A DNA stretch of 64,000 bases, taken from assembly GCF_032854445.1 (NCBI RefSeq), contig NC_088302.1, positions 51,864,046 to 51,928,045 of the forward strand, in the 5' to 3' direction. This DNA comes from Liolophura sinensis (lineage: Eukaryota > Mollusca > Polyplacophora > Chitonida > Chitonidae). Position 1 is the first letter of the stretch, and every line of letters begins with the position of its first letter. The translations under genes and the position numbers were made by a program. The notes under the pieces were generated by a model. It worked only from the letters and a program-made list of their open reading frames with translations. It was not told the origin of the DNA and did no database searches. Positions 1 through 15,100 of this stretch are shown one piece after another.

Positions 1-410
1 ATTTCAATAATGCAAGTACTAATGTATATATTGAATGAACGAATGTTTTGGTTTATAGACCACATTGGAAGGATTTTGGCAAATGTATATATTCAGCCTT
101 GATAAATGCTACTATTGGTATCTTACAACAAACATAAAACTGGAGCAGCAGGGCTCATTTTCACAAAACTTTGCAAATTTTCTCACAAATGGCTTCGCTT
201 TATGGTGCTACAACCTTGACAGCGTCAGCAATTAGATGGTTACCATATTAGATCCACTACTTCAGGTGTACTGTACAAACCAGGCAAAGCAGGGAGTCTA
301 AATATGGGAATGTAACTCTTTTGTTGAAAAATTATTGCCATTGGCCTTACATGTCTATATAAACAAGTATTAGCTTGTTGTCTGAGCATTTTGCAATGTC
401 TCTTTTGCAG

Positions 411-3140
411 ATAAACCCCCTAAGGCTGGTGTGGATGGGCTCAGCGTAGAGAGACTAACTCTGCTGGGCAGAGTCCATGTGGCTAGAGTCACCATCGACT
501 CTCTTGATTTATCCTCAGCTAACCTCAATGTATCTACCTCCTCAGCCAAGAGAGGGCGAGTTCTCAAGAAGGGGAAACCACCCAAGGCTTCTCCAAAGCC
601 TAAAAAGCCATGGTGTGTATGATTTTTGGTTTGGTTGATTCTCTGTTGGAAGCAGGATTGTCTGTTCACCTCCTCACTCCACACAAAATGTTAATATTAG
701 TTTAAGTGGTCATATTTACCTTGAAAGTAAATACGAATCTTCAGACAATTATTTTTGTAGATCAAATGTGCACAGAAGATGTGTGATCGTTCAAGCATGA
801 TGGTTTTTAGAGATGAACCACAGATGGTAAAACCTTGTGCTACATGTGTGTGTCCCTCCTCTGTGATTAGGAAATGTCCCAACACTTTGGGTATGGTGTG
901 ATATAGACATTACCATTACCCTCTTTGCAAGTGGTACTCTAATATAGTAGTTAGAAAACCTTGATAATAAAGATGAAAACTACCCACCCTAGAAGGCAGT
1001 TTCTGCCACGTTACATACATGTATACCACAGTTGTTGAGTGTAGGAATGACTTTGCTTTCATAGCTACATGAACCCCACTGTTAAATCTTGATCTACTGA
1101 GAGCCGATCTACTGGCATCGCTTACATCCACTTTTTGATTTAACATATCTGCTCTCGTTCAACTGTATATTTATATAGATCGAAAGAGTTTAACCTAAAA
1201 ATGAGTATGTATGAATGTCCTTTACATTTCTCATCTTTAATGTAGTTGTATTTTTTACTTTCAGCACTTACTTCATAGAATACCAATTTCCTGTAGTTGC
1301 CACATCACGAGATAAACATGCTCCTAACGCCATGGCAACTGAGGTCATGAGAGTCGCATCTAAGACTGTGAAAGAAAGCAGTATGTATAGATGTTTTGAA
1401 TTTGTTTGAAACTATGCACTGGGATTTCTGTAAAAATTCTGCTGTAAAAAGTACTCACATACGCATATGCACCATTAACCATGGTAATTGCAAAATATTC
1501 CAATCTGTCTTCTCTCCATCATTTTGCTAGAGCTACAGTGCTAGTTGTGTTTTAGTTGTTTACACAGTACTCGGTCATTTTTCTGTTCTCTAGGTGTACT
1601 GTTTAACCACCGATCTGTCTTTCCGATCTACTTTGACGGCTGTGTCATTGAGAAATGGTGGAAGTCCGCTCTGCTGTTCAAGGTCTTCAGTAGAACTCCA
1701 GGACAGAAAATTGTAAGCTATCTGTGTGACATTGCTGCAGTTAAAGAGTAATTTTCATCACACATTCTGATGGCATCATATCTTTAAGAAAATACAATTT
1801 CTGATGCTGTATCATGTAGTCCTTTACTGAATGCAAATACAGATCTGACTTCATTTAGGTAAAGCCTTTCAGTTCTCAGTGTACATTCATGGCAAACGAC
1901 AACAAATCCGTGGGGCAAAAAAGAAAACTTCTGCTGGATAAAAGCTGCAGCTTTGTGTCATGAAGTTGATCAGATATATGCTGCTGCAGCATTGTGTCAT
2001 GAAGTTGATCAGATATGTGCTGCTGCAGCTTTGTGTCATGAAGTTGATCATATATGTGCTGCTGCAGCTTTGTGTCATGAAGTTGATCAGATATGTGCTG
2101 CTGCAGCTTTGTGTCATGAAGTCGATCAGATATGTGGTGGCGCAGCTTCCAGTATTTGTGTCGTTTCTGTCCATTTTCTTTTGTCTGATTTTTCTCTGTC
2201 CAGTTTCATCTACCCATTTTCCTTTGTCTATAAAACTGATGACTAAATGAAGTGAAATGGTCTTAAAAGGTCATTACGCCTTAATTCCCTTAATTCTTTC
2301 CTGACTGGTATTTTACAGATAAGTTGGAATAAGCCTCTAGTTTCCATATTAGCCCTGCCCATCTCACAAAGTGTTACATCTGTTGAATCATAAGTCATTC
2401 TGCTACATCTATTACTCTTACATGCATTATTAAGTCATCTGTGAGTCTTGGAAAGAAGTGCATGATTTGGGTTTTCTTGCTTATCCCTAGGTATCACTTA
2501 TCATGTAACAATCACTTTCTGTGAGCAAGTTCATGTTGTCTGTTTTGTTGAGAACATTCAACCTTAGAGTCATCATCATGTAACTGTTTTTTCTGATAAC
2601 TGCTGAGGTATAACCATACCTGCCTCCTCATTCTCAGCCAGTGCAGGTGGGCTGCTGCGGAGTGTCCCTCAAGTCCATCCTGAAGTCAGAGAGCCTGAGT
2701 GTGAACCGCAGCCTGGAGATCAGGGATGGGTCAAGGTCAGCCAACAAGAGAAACTCTTCATGGATGGACTCCTGCAGGGGCAATTTGAGGGTAGGGACTT
2801 AGGACTCATTATTGCATAACTTTGAATTCTCTTTTATAATCAAAAGTAGCAGTGAAAATTTTTTATACTTTTTTGACAGATTTGTAAACGGGTACATGTA
2901 ATAAACTAAAATGTTCTTTAGAATCTTTCTTTAGTCAGGTTATTTTAAACAAGTTGTTCACATACAAATGAAGATCCCTGTGGACCAGTTATTGGCTAAG
3001 CTTTCTAATATGTCAGTTAAAATGATGCCACACATACATGGAGTGCCAAAGTGACGTGAATCTGGTTTGCACTGCATTCATTACTCTTTCAGGTGACTGT
3101 GGAGCTCGCCTCAGACAGTAAAGATTTCTCCTCTGTCATG
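411..3140 (+). other. C2CD3: C2-like block 1 of C2CD3 (exons 1-5)
   Basis: The exons encode alternating hydrophobic strands: [63 protein letters not shown] and [13 protein letters not shown]. This is the order expected of a C2 beta-sandwich, and it matches the vertebrate C2CD3 block that contains a YHFPV-type strand. No run of five acidic calcium ligands is visible, so it is probably a calcium-independent C2 fold. A proline-rich linker follows in exon 5 (about 3200-3250). Confidence 0.8.
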
Positions 3141-6100
3141 GCTCGTACCAAACTGGCAGAAATGCAGGGCAAAGTGAAGATAGTACCCATAACCCCTTCC
3201 CCACATACAGACCCTCCTCCACCCCCACCCTCACTGCCATCTCCATCATCACCACTAAAGCCAGAGAGTCAGAACTACCCTATGGGTCTTGAGGCTGCCA
3301 GGAAGTACAAGAGGCTGTTAGCACAAAGCAAGTCTCTGCATTATTTCTCTGTTGGTTTTTTTCCTTGTCAAGAAATTAAGATTTTTTTGAGAATTGCTTA
3401 TTCATTTCCTTTATTAGGCTTTGTGAATTACAAAATTTTAAAACTTCAAGACCACAAAATAAACATTTTCTGACATACTTCCATTCTTCACAAGTGCAAA
3501 ATTAATCACCATTTGCATGTCCAAAAAAAACTGAATCTTAACCTTCATGATATGTGTAATAAGTATGTTTGGGGGTAGAAGATGATGGTGTCAGTGATGA
3601 TGAGGCATCGATCCTAGAGTGAAAATTGCATCAGCGAAACATTAAACATTACAGTGGTTGTGCTTCTGTGTGACTTCCAGAGGGTGTTCCATCAGGCATC
3701 TCCAGTCAGACTGAGCCACAGAGGACAGAGCTGAGCGCCCTGGGGCTGGGAGTTGCCCCACCGGCTGCTAGAGACCCCACATACAAACAGACAGTCTACC
3801 CAGACTCCACACACCCTGGGATGCACACAGATAACATTGAGGTACATACATGTACATGTTTGTCCACAAAAAATTTTCATTTTTGCAGATGTACAGGTAT
3901 TTTGATGTGATTGATTTATTTAACTGAGAGAACTGAGGATATATGTGTATATGTGTTATTGGTTATACAAGCTTTCCGATATGAGAGGAGTGATGTTGTT
4001 CTCCAGTTTTGTTTGTGATTTCAAAGTGTCAGGGTTTTTGTCAGTCATCTTACCTTTATTGCTACTTTAATGCTTTCAAGAAATGTGGTTAATAGAGTGA
4101 AATCATATTAAAGTAGGAAATGAATGTTTACATGTGGTATTGAACTCAAAAGTATCCTGTGTAACATATAATCATTCTGTCTTATTATAAACACTCTTCT
4201 TGTCCATGACATTGATGTAACACCTTACTCTATATGTAACATTGTATCAGATATGTGTATTACATTACAGGGTTCGAAATTACCATTGACGTGTAGAACA
4301 TGTCCGGCAAAAAACTGGTTTTGTCCATCAAAATTTAGGTGCAGCATGGATAAATGTCCTGTTGAATATTTGGCATTGAAAATTTGCACATACATGAAAT
4401 TTTGCTACTTTGATCTGTTTCCCAAACTGTTCCAGTGGATTCACAGCAGTGCCTTTTATTTCAAAATATTGCATCGTCAAAAAGCCGCATACAAGACTTT
4501 TGTTGTTGCGAAAATATTTTACCCTGTTCCCATGGCTTTTCATTGAGCAAAGAGGTGCATATCGCGACGTAAAATTCACAGAGACAGGAGTGCGAGTCTA
4601 GAAATATGGCAGTCGTTAACAGCGAAACGAAAAATATTGATCGCACATAACGACCAGCCTACTTAAATTCAGGTTTACCGTTCAGTCCACTAGTGGATCA
4701 GTAACCGACATGAGCGATGAAGCTAATCCAGCAATTAACATCAGCTATGTGACGATACTTTTGGATGACTGGAAGCAATGTATTGCACCATGTGTGAAAA
4801 TTACGGTGACCGAAGATAACCCCCCTGGTCAGTTACTAAAACAGATACCATTAAAAACTAAGTACATGATGCATTTAATCATATATCGGCCAACAGTTCA
4901 GTGGGGAGAAATTTTGTCTGTTAGGGATCAACAGGAGAGTTGTCCTACTGGGCTCTAATTTCTATCCATGCATTATCGTTTACCTTGTAATGTTGTTGCG
5001 AACATGAGATACATGATATGTTTGTGATATGTATTGTGATTTTAGGCCCCAACCCTGTACACTATGCTGCTAATCCCTGATGGTAAAAACCTGACCGCTG
5101 AGGCAGTGGGGCCAGGCCACGCCCTGTCTAAACAGACTGTCAAACTGAACCACCCCTCTACAAAGATCTCAGGTGTGTATGGTCTTTATGCTGGAGACAC
5201 TGTAGACTGGCACCTCACTGGGAAACAAAGTTCTCATGTAAACGTAATGTGATAGCACATGTAGATTTACTCAATGTCTTACAGCACAGTTGGGATCTGA
5301 CAAACACCCAGCAGCAAGGTGCTGATGCCATTTCATTGAGGTCAAATGTTCCTCTCTCAGCTCATGATGGCGTCTCATTATTGACAAAACAGTGTTAAAG
5401 TAGAAACTGTACATTGTAACATTGTAGGGATTGCGCTGTAAGCATTGTTTGACACAGTAATGGCTCCAGGTCCTGCTTCACACTAGCGCCACCTTAGGGG
5501 ATTGGAAATTATGCTGCCACGCCATTGTAAATAGTCCTATTTCTGTCATGTATGTATATTCATGTCCTCACGTCTTACCATTGGGGAATGTCATGAACAA
5601 ATGCATCAATTTGTGACGAGATATTAGATGAAATATGATAAAACGAAGTGGTTCCCTGACTGTTACGGTACATTCCAGTTGTAACATTATCATACATAAT
5701 GTTAACTCCAGGTGTTGAAGGTCGAAATCTAACCACTAGAAACACGTACCTGGTGTGTCGGATGTTTTGGTGTGATGATGTTGTCAGCTCTAATGTCACC
5801 TGGGGAACTTCAGAACCTCATTATGGCTTTCTTCAGGTAAATCATTGTTATCTGTCATTGTTCAGGGGCTAACATCAACTTCTGGCTGTTAGCTAGTATT
5901 TAATATGACCAACAAACCATGATCATTGGCTTCAGATTTTCTTTTCTTAGCAGGAAGAGTCAGAGCTCATAATTTCATTCCACAGTCTGTTCTATTTCGT
6001 ATGGACAAATTGTATTAGGCACATATTCTAGTGCCATATAGGTAAATCAGATGTCATTTGTTGAATGGGCTTTTTATTAAGTTACATTTACAGTACACAA

Positions 6101-9100
6101 GTTCTTTTTAGCCATTCTTAATAGACCGTAGACAATATGCGGTGCATATTATACTTCAGCTATACGGGGGATGATGGTAGGTCCTTACATGTACCTCATA
6201 TTGTGAACGTGTCATACATATATCTATATTTGTCCTCAGGTTGCACCAGTCTTGGTCACTGTCTCTTTACTGGAAAGAATGAGGAATAACTTCATGATTG
6301 TTGAGATTTGGGATAAGAAAACTTCAGCTCAAAATGATAAGGTTAGAGTTTTACTATTATTTCTGTGATTGATGAAATGTTTGTAAGCACCTTCAAGTCA
6401 AGTTGCCCTGGTACTTCTTCATCTAATGCACATCTTTAGTTTGGAATTGGAATGTTGGTAATCAAATGTTTGAAATCGTTTTATGCGCTTCAGATATATA
6501 CAGTATTAAATGATTTTTTTATTCCAATGCAGTGCACATCTACTTTGAATCAAATATAGTGTGCTGTAGTACTACAGTATAAACTGTTCAGTGCTTGTTG
6601 TTACTGTTGTTGTGTTGTTAAACCTAGTTTGTCTGTTCTCTGTTTGCAGTTGGTGGGCATAGTGAAGCTGAGCTTACATCAGTTCTACATGTCCTTCAGA
6701 GATCAGAAGATTGCCAAGTCTCTGCTGCGATCTCAGGTAATGCCAGGCCCATGCGTCCTGAGAAACAAGTACATGTATGTAATGTGGATAGCTTGCATTG
6801 TTCTCAAGCCTGTGACAACTATATGCTGTTAAAGGTTTTCATTTATAGTGACATTTATGTAACTTTTCATGCGTCATGATCAATGCTGATCAATCACTGT
6901 GCTAAAAGGCATCTGTTTTGTTTGTGAATTGGTCTGTCAAAACCGTTACCTGGCAAAAACACCTATCTCAGTTTTCTAACATTTTATTGGCTGTTGTCAT
7001 CTGCATGTATGTTAATTTCCATTTGTGTCATTTTCAGGTAAACAAACTTTACATGTGCTATCCATTGAAAATTCATTTTTTGTTTAATTTCTTTTCCATG
7101 TCAATATCATTCCACATTCTGTGGTTTGTTTCAGTTTCCTGTGATATCTGTAGACAACTATCTGGCAATCATGGACCCTTTTTCTGGGGCTCAGGTTGGC
7201 CAGCTTAAGGTGCTATTGGCTATGGGGTCATCGGAACAGGTAAGATTTTCAATTTCATTTTTATAAATAATTCTCAAATCAGTGACTTGCAGTTACATAC
7301 CTGAGTATTGTTACTACAGTGTACTCCCACCGTAATGCCGGCCGCTGTCGTATAAGTGAAATATTCTTGAGCACGGCGTAAAGTACCATTCAAGTATATA
7401 AATAAATAAATAAATACTGTAGCCATTGTAATGTCTGTATTTTCCATAAAATTAAAACAACATGCATTTTTAGAAACTATAGATAAAGCTCATAAATTAT
7501 TACTCCTTGCACTGGAACTAAAAGTTTTCCAGTACTATGTGAATGTGCTATCTGAATGCTCCCCATAACACCATTCTGAAAACAGTAGATCTCTAAGAAT
7601 TAAGCAGAATGACATGTATCACAGTGTCTAGTCCGTCTGTATTTCAGGTGTCGTATCTGCAGCGCCTGAAGGTAGACCAGGGCATCGTCTCTACCCCAGA
7701 CAGACCTCTGCACTTCCATGAGAGGTAAGACCAGGACAGAAGCTGTAAAAGACAGACTAATTTTGATGGATTTGTGACTCTGTCAGCTTGTGTTTAGAGT
7801 GTTACAAAGATCTGTTACGCCAATGCACTAATGGAATATGAGTATCATAAGGTTTCATTCATTTTAATAAATAAACACAAATGTAAGATTCTTTTAACAT
7901 GTTTTCATGACAATTAAATTGCATGAAAATGCAAATTTCGTGGAAAGCTAATGAAAAGAAGTCTGCATGAAACAAGATTCAATACTTAACATTATTTTTT
8001 TGCGCAGTTTAGTTTATTCCTGCCTTTGTGATAACATTTTGTGACTTATTATTCTTTCGTTGCTAGAAAACAGTAGTAAACTCAGTTTTGACCCGAGTTG
8101 CCTTTGCGCGGGGAAAATGTGTGTTCCATTGTAATTTGTAGCTTGTGATGACAGTTGCGATTTACAATCAACTTAGGCTAGTTGTGTTGAAGATCTGTAG
8201 TGGAGGCTAAAAGTGCGAATGAGCAGTGTTGTGCTTTTCGTAGGCAGGACATGGTGGACAAGTCTCCGAGTACAGGAGGGTTATTGGGCGCGGAAGCAGC
8301 AGGTAAGCTGTATAACTTATTTTGTAATTATTCATCTGTACAGACTGCAGCATGTATGCATGTAGTGCATGCACAAATTTTACTGGACTTTTGTAATGTT
8401 TTTTTCACAAAGTTGGAGATGAAACAGTATATTATTATAGCACTGGCATATGGTTTTCATAAATTGTGGTGCTGTACAAGCAAAAGTACATACTTCCAGT
8501 CATTGACGGGTTAAAGATGGGGAAAACATTAAACTAACATAAAGTTCAGATGAAAGAGTGTAAAAAGTTAGTCATAAATGTGGTCTTCAGTATTTTTTTC
8601 GATTTTTTTTTTAGGGGGCCTCAGTGGCTCAGTCGGTTAGCACGCTAGCGCAGCGTAATGACCCAGGAGTCTCTCACCAATGCGGTCGCTGTGAGTTCAA
8701 TTCCAGCTCATGCTGGCTTCCTCTCCGGCCGTACATGGGGAGGCCTGTCAGCAACCTGCGGATGGTTGTGGGTTTCCGCCGGGCTCTGCCCGGTTTCCTC
8801 CCACCATAATTCTCTCCACCGTCGTATGAGTGAAATATTTTTGAGTACGGCGTAAAACACCAATCAAATAAATAAATAAATAAACAGTTGAAAATAATTT
8901 TTCTATACTGGGTATTTTGGACCACTTTTTGGTAAATATAGTCTGTGTGTAATAATGTTATAAATGAGGATGTAACACTTGCTTAATGAATATATTTCCA
9001 CTAGAATTTGGTCTTTTCAGTGAACAAATGGGTTCAACCTGGATTTTGATCATATTTATTTTTTTAATATATACATAAATATCGTCATGATTCAGATTAT

Positions 9101-12100
9101 ATGCATATATTTGGATATCAACAACAACTTTACATTCAGATTAATTTATTAGACATGTACCACATCCTTATTTAGAACATTGTTATACAACAATGATAAA
9201 TACGAAAATGTGGCCCCAAATATCTTAAATATCTTTAAGAAATATTAAAGATCATATTTGCAAATAACTTTTGATGCTCTTCTGGTTCTGGCATCATTTT
9301 TTATGTTTTCATCTCCTTTAATAGAACTCCCATTTTGCCCATTGCCATCATCAAAACCAGACAATCTCTTGTTCCCCATATTTGTGTACAATAAGCAGCC
9401 ACTGATTCATACATTTATGTGTAATTTATATGTGTTAATTTGATCGCCAGAATCTGGTATTTTACATACTTTTGATGTTTGTAAACACAATGCCTGATGT
9501 TTGTAAACACAATGCCTGATGTTTGTAAACACAGTGCCTGATGTTTGTGAGCACAATGCCTGATGTTTGAGAACACAGTGCCTGATGTTTGTGAACACAA
9601 TGCCTGATGTTTCAGTGGACCACCAGTTTGAGGTGGTGGTTGAAGGGATCAGGAACCTAAAGCTGTTTGAGGAGATGATCTGGGGCGAGGCTGACTGTTT
9701 TGTACAGTATTACTTCCCCGCCCAGGCTCAGTCCAGCTCCCCTGGGATGCAGCCACAACATGGTGAGATCAGCTTCATTGTTACCACATTCACTAAGATC
9801 TGTTCTATGCTTATTCTTGGTGAACTCTTTTCTTGATGTTCTGTAGTAATGATATTCCAGTTATGGAGAAAAGCTTCATTTGGAGTTTACTGTACTGTAT
9901 TGTTGTAAGAAATTACACGCTGAGATTGTCATAACTTATACTCGGTGTCATACAGGTAAACACAGTAATATCTTATATATATCTAGATCCATTTTTTTTT
10001 TTTTTACTTCTTTACAAGCCCTGAATATGCCAAGACCTATTGCGCAGATTTGATTGTATTTACAATCTGTTCATTTGTGTCTCCAGTGTAGTGTGGCTTT
10101 AAGATTTAGGTTTGATTGAACTTTCAGCTGTGTGTACACTGAAGTCTTTCCGCACCGCGACAACTCTATGTTTGCCAGACCCCACCTTCCATGATGTGAC
10201 ACGCCACCATCTGGTCTTACCCATAGGATCACCTGTACAAAGACAGATCCTCTCAGGTATGCATTGCCCCAGAGGTACGGCTTATTTGGTCATTGGTTCA
10301 GTAATGCTGTCACTTGAGGTTGTATTCAGACAGACCTATTCCAGCAAATAGGTCAAGTTATTTGTGTCATTAAACTCTTCGTCATTGATCTATTTGCCAA
10401 ATCCAAAAAGTACATGTGATAAAGTGTTTAACAATGAAATATTATTATGCCTAATATTATTAACGAGATATATAACGAAGGTTTAGATGTTTAATTGTTG
10501 ACATCTTTGCTTTACCTGTAGCCTGCTCGGGATCAGGGCATGGCTCAGGTGGCCTCCCTTTTGAAGTCTGGTGTCGGTATTATCATCCCAATGTCAGGGA
10601 TCAAGTTGTGGCAAAGGTAAGATATGGTTGAACAACAGTGATTTTCCTTTCAGCTTTCACCTCACCATGTTAATTAAAGATATTTACACTGGTTGCTGCT
10701 GCTTCAATATTGCTACCATGGCATAAAAATGCACCCATTCATTATAGCTTGTACAGTCAGTTGTATTATTGGATGACGCTAACGTGTTTCATAATATTAG
10801 CTACATGTATAATTGTGATACACATACATACATTTGTTGTACCTATAAACTATGGTGTTTCCATATACTTGTGTGGCATTGTTGCCACTACTATTGTGTC
10901 TTGTCAAGCTGACTTGTCACATTGTGTTTGACAGGGCACTCTGCCACTTGCAAAGCTTTGCGCCATGGTCACCATGCAGAAAAAGGGAGAGACTGCTGTC
11001 CAGACATTCTCACTACCCTTGACCCCTGCCATCTCCCAGTCAAATGGCCATGACCCAGAAAAGGAGGCCAAGGTGAAGGAGTCTGGCTTGATGGATTTCA
11101 CTGTGACCTATAAAAGTCAGCTGTCCCAGAGTGAATCAGGTGGTCTGGGATCAGGCAAACATCAGGCTCAGGTGTGCATCAGTGTAGGTGTGCTCAGAGC
11201 TTCAGGGCTGAAGGTAAGGAAGATATAGTTGAAATACATATCCCTTGAAGTTTTGATACACTGACTTTTAATGCAATCAGTGAGAGAATAACCTCTTCTC
11301 AATTTGGATAAGTTTCATTGTTTTGCTGCAAATTTGTGTCACACTTTTACACCTTATGCCTTGATGATATTCATGGGAATCCCTCACAGCTCATTGAAAC
11401 TGGCTGCTCTGAGTTTTACCGCCTCTTGTTAAAGATATAATCTGTGTTCTTGTCTATTTTTACCAGTCAGCAGCAGAGGCTGTTGCTCGCCTGGACTCTG
11501 GCATGCAGTACCCAGCTGAGGTTGGGGTAAACACCTACATCAAGGTGGTCTTCTCATTTCTCTCTAAAGAGGTCAGTAGTGTTTGTTAACATTTGCTGAC
11601 AAATTCTTTTAATTTTCAGAAGATCTGTGTACTTACAGCCTGTAGTACTAATTCACTGAGACAGAAATTTGCTTTTTAGATAAATACTTTTGTCACAAAT
11701 GACGTGAGTGAATCCTTGTTGTGTGATTGAAAAATTGCTAAGTACAACAAAACCCCAAGTACATACATTCATACAAATGACATGAGTGTTGAACAGTACT
11801 TCTACAGAAAGTGGAAAGTAACTCCTTCATTCTCAGATTGAAATTCATGAAAGATAGATGCTTTATTGAACTTTTTTCTTTGAAAGACTGTGTAGTGTGG
11901 AATTGATTGACAGAGCCATGTCACATTACCATATTTCAGAGAAGTATATGCCTTCAAAATTACTTTTTATGTATAACAACAGTGTAGCCAGGTCTTCTTC
12001 TGTCTTTGCTTCAGGATGAGCGTATAACGAGAACAGTGGCACGCAGCTTTGCCCCAGAGTTTTCCCATCACATGGACTTCCCCTGCTCTCTTCTCTGGAC

Positions 12101-15100
12101 AGAAGCAGACTCGGATGCGCTAAGCCTGACTGAGATTCTGGAATCAGGGGAGGTGACTCTGGAACTCTGGCATCAGGTCCCGGGCTTGTCATCTGGTAGG
12201 TCATGTATGGATACAGTCAGACATAAATACACTTAACAAGGTGTTCACCTACATCTCTTTTGTACATGCACATGTTCCTGTTCATGTAGATTTTGCCATC
12301 TTAGCAAACAGTTGTGTGTAACAATAATACTGATTGAAGGATACACATACTCTAGGTAATTCTGAGAGGCATGGTAAGAATAAGACTAAGATTGATGTGT
12401 TGAAGAACATCCTGACTTTTCTCTACATTTTTTCTTCTATCACTTTGAAGTCTATATCTTTGTAGATGTAAGGATTGCTTTTTATTGAAAGTAGGCTGTA
12501 ATAAATCCACACATTTCCTGTTGTAGTTTACCTTCTGAAAAGGCTTATCATATATTATTCTTAATTTTGATTTTCAAATTGTTTTGACACCTTTGAATAA
12601 AATGATTTTTTTTTTGTCTTTGTTTTGAGGACAGAACATTGACTGAGATGAGTGATAAGTTCAAATGTTAAGCTTCACTATTTTTATAGGTGTACAAGAA
12701 CCTGAGTTCTTGGAGGATGATGACATCAAAGGGAGACGACTGGTGACAAAGACAGGAGATGTCCTGCTGGGAACAAGTACTATACAGCTCAGAGCTTTGC
12801 TAACTCACAGGACTGGTATAAGTGGGTGGTATCCTGTCCACACTTCCACCAATCAGTGGTCACATAACAAAGACAAGAACCAATTAGAGGAGGCTTCCCC
12901 CTCTGGGAAAGGTCTGGGTCGTGTGGTTGGAGGGGTGGAATTGTCAATAAAGTTTGCTCACCATGACGACAGGGAGAGGGTGATTCATGCTGCTAGAGGG
13001 GTGGGCTGGTCCCCGCTGGATGTGGATGTGGAGGAGGAGGCCTGGGAAAGTGAAGGTTAGATTCAATCCGTGTACATTTAAATACGCTATTGAGAAACCT
13101 CCTATATATGTATCTTGATGCCAGTCGAAGTGAATGCAGAAAGCCTTTTTCAGGTTGAATTTTGATCTCACTGCCGTGATCAAAATTTAATTTCAACTAT
13201 TGATATTGTAGGGTGGAATTCTTTTGTACATATATATTTTGTTGTGTTAAGAGAAGCACAAACAACATAAGTCTGAAAGGTACTGTTATGTTCACTGAGG
13301 ATTTATCTGGTTTCAGCTAATAGCAGTATGTGATTCAACTGAAAATCTTGTCAGTTTGGAATATGTTAAATGGATTCATATAAATATGTATAAATATAAA
13401 TATGTGGTTATCTGTAGTGGTTAGACAATGTTTTAAAATTTGTACCTAAAGCCATTTAAATCTGTAATGTGATTGGTGCATTTCCCAGATGAGACAGTAG
13501 GAAGAGCCTCTCAGATGCAGGTATCAGTGGACCAGGCGTGTTTCCCCTTACTCAATGCCATGATCATTGGTCAGAACAAACTGGATCATTCTGCCAGGTG
13601 TTACGTCAGGTACAAGATCTATGACAGAGGTGAGTGTTCTGCAGACATACATGTGTAGATATGTGGGAACTGGCAAAACCAAAACTGATAGCAGTTAGCA
13701 TGTATCACAGGCAGAGAATATGACACAACTGACAGTGGCCTGTTGTTCAGAAGTGCATTAAGAGATAAGCCAGACTTTGACCTGAATACCAAACTTGTTA
13801 CGATACAAAAACAATAAGACTTATGTACATACTGAAGTTATTCCAGGATTGAACCACTCATTCACATTTGAACAATTTGTTCAATGTCCTGCTACAAATT
13901 TTAAACATGACGCAGGGTGTTCTTCAGCTTTCACAGAGTTTAAGAAGGAATTATCACTAGTGCTACACGTGTTTACTGTGTACCTAGATCTGAAGACTGC
14001 ATAGTTACATGGAATGACTGCGATAATTATGTCCATTTCGATTTGTGATTATGTTGTATCTGTTTTCCAGCGGCTGTCGTGTCCAAAGCTCATGGGTTGG
14101 ATCATCCAGAGTTTGGGATCCTCAGGTCAAAAATCAAACACAAACAGTTGCTACAGCTCCCTGCAAGCTCTCCATTCAGGTGGTAGGTATAATACAGGCA
14201 GAGGTAATCTACAGAATTAGCACAAGAAACTCAAATATGAAAAGGAGAGACAACACTATACCAACTGTATATATGCATCATTAAAGTATACCACATTAAG
14301 TTAAAAAGCATACCTTTCTAGCTTGTCTTACGAAGTAAGGAAAGGTATTGTGAGACGGGGGATCGAATGGTGTTGGTCTCAAGTTAAAGTTTTTGGACAA
14401 GAATAGGGTTGCAGTGGCCACCCATAGTACACAGATAGCCTATGATCGCTAGCGAATTGTACATCAAAGATCAAGGAAGTCTTTTACCTCGTAGCTTAAC
14501 ATTTTGCTCAGCTATTCACAGGGTTGCTATTGCCACCCACAGTACATGAATTGCCAAATGGAGTTCAGTGTACATATCAAAGACCTTTGTGGTAAAATTG
14601 TGCACTAATTCCTCACATTCTCCTGTACCACCTCAATGATTTACAACCTCCTAACATATAAAGTCACTGCTCTGCAAGCCTTACACACATGGTAAACAAT
14701 GATAGTTGTGACAGTATAATAATTTTGGTCTTTCTTGTTGATTTAGTGTAATAATGTTGATTTAAAGGGAAGAGCACTATATAATTAGAGGATAATGTCT
14801 GTGTTGGGCAGTGTCAATCATTCTACTTTTTTATGGTTTAGATATTAATATTTGAATGTATCACATGACTTGAACAGTATGCAGTTTTACAAACTGCTCA
14901 GATGAGTTATCGGCATTATCTGAATGTCTTGTTATGTTTGTTATGTTCCATAACTGAGATACATGTATGGCTGTTCCTAAAATCTAACATTGAAAAAAAT
15001 CAAAAACGGCACCTTGTTATAAATTTTAAACAGTTAGGCATATGTTATTTCTATAACACCAGATCGCAACAAGTGACAACATCGTGTGTCCGGTTTCTCA

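Larger units (their letters stand above)
5046..7724 (+). other. C2CD3: C2-like block 2 of C2CD3 (exons 7-12)
   Basis: Six short exons in matching phase encode [70 protein letters not shown] and [16 protein letters not shown]. The signature of strand, TWGTSEP-type turn and then VEIWDK is typical of a C2 domain. The last exons ([16 protein letters not shown]) form the closing strand. Confidence 0.8.

Noticed and set aside
1887-2250. Overlapping open frames on both strands over the 39-bp repeat
   Set aside because: They exist only because the repeat period is a multiple of three; no splice link and no family match.
4253-4958. Small gene inside C2CD3 intron 6
   Set aside because: The short frames have no domain, no codon bias and no splice sites; best left as intron sequence.
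8614-8700. Functional tRNA gene
   Set aside because: The box A/B region belongs to a SINE head; no full cloverleaf or anticodon stem could be formed by eye.
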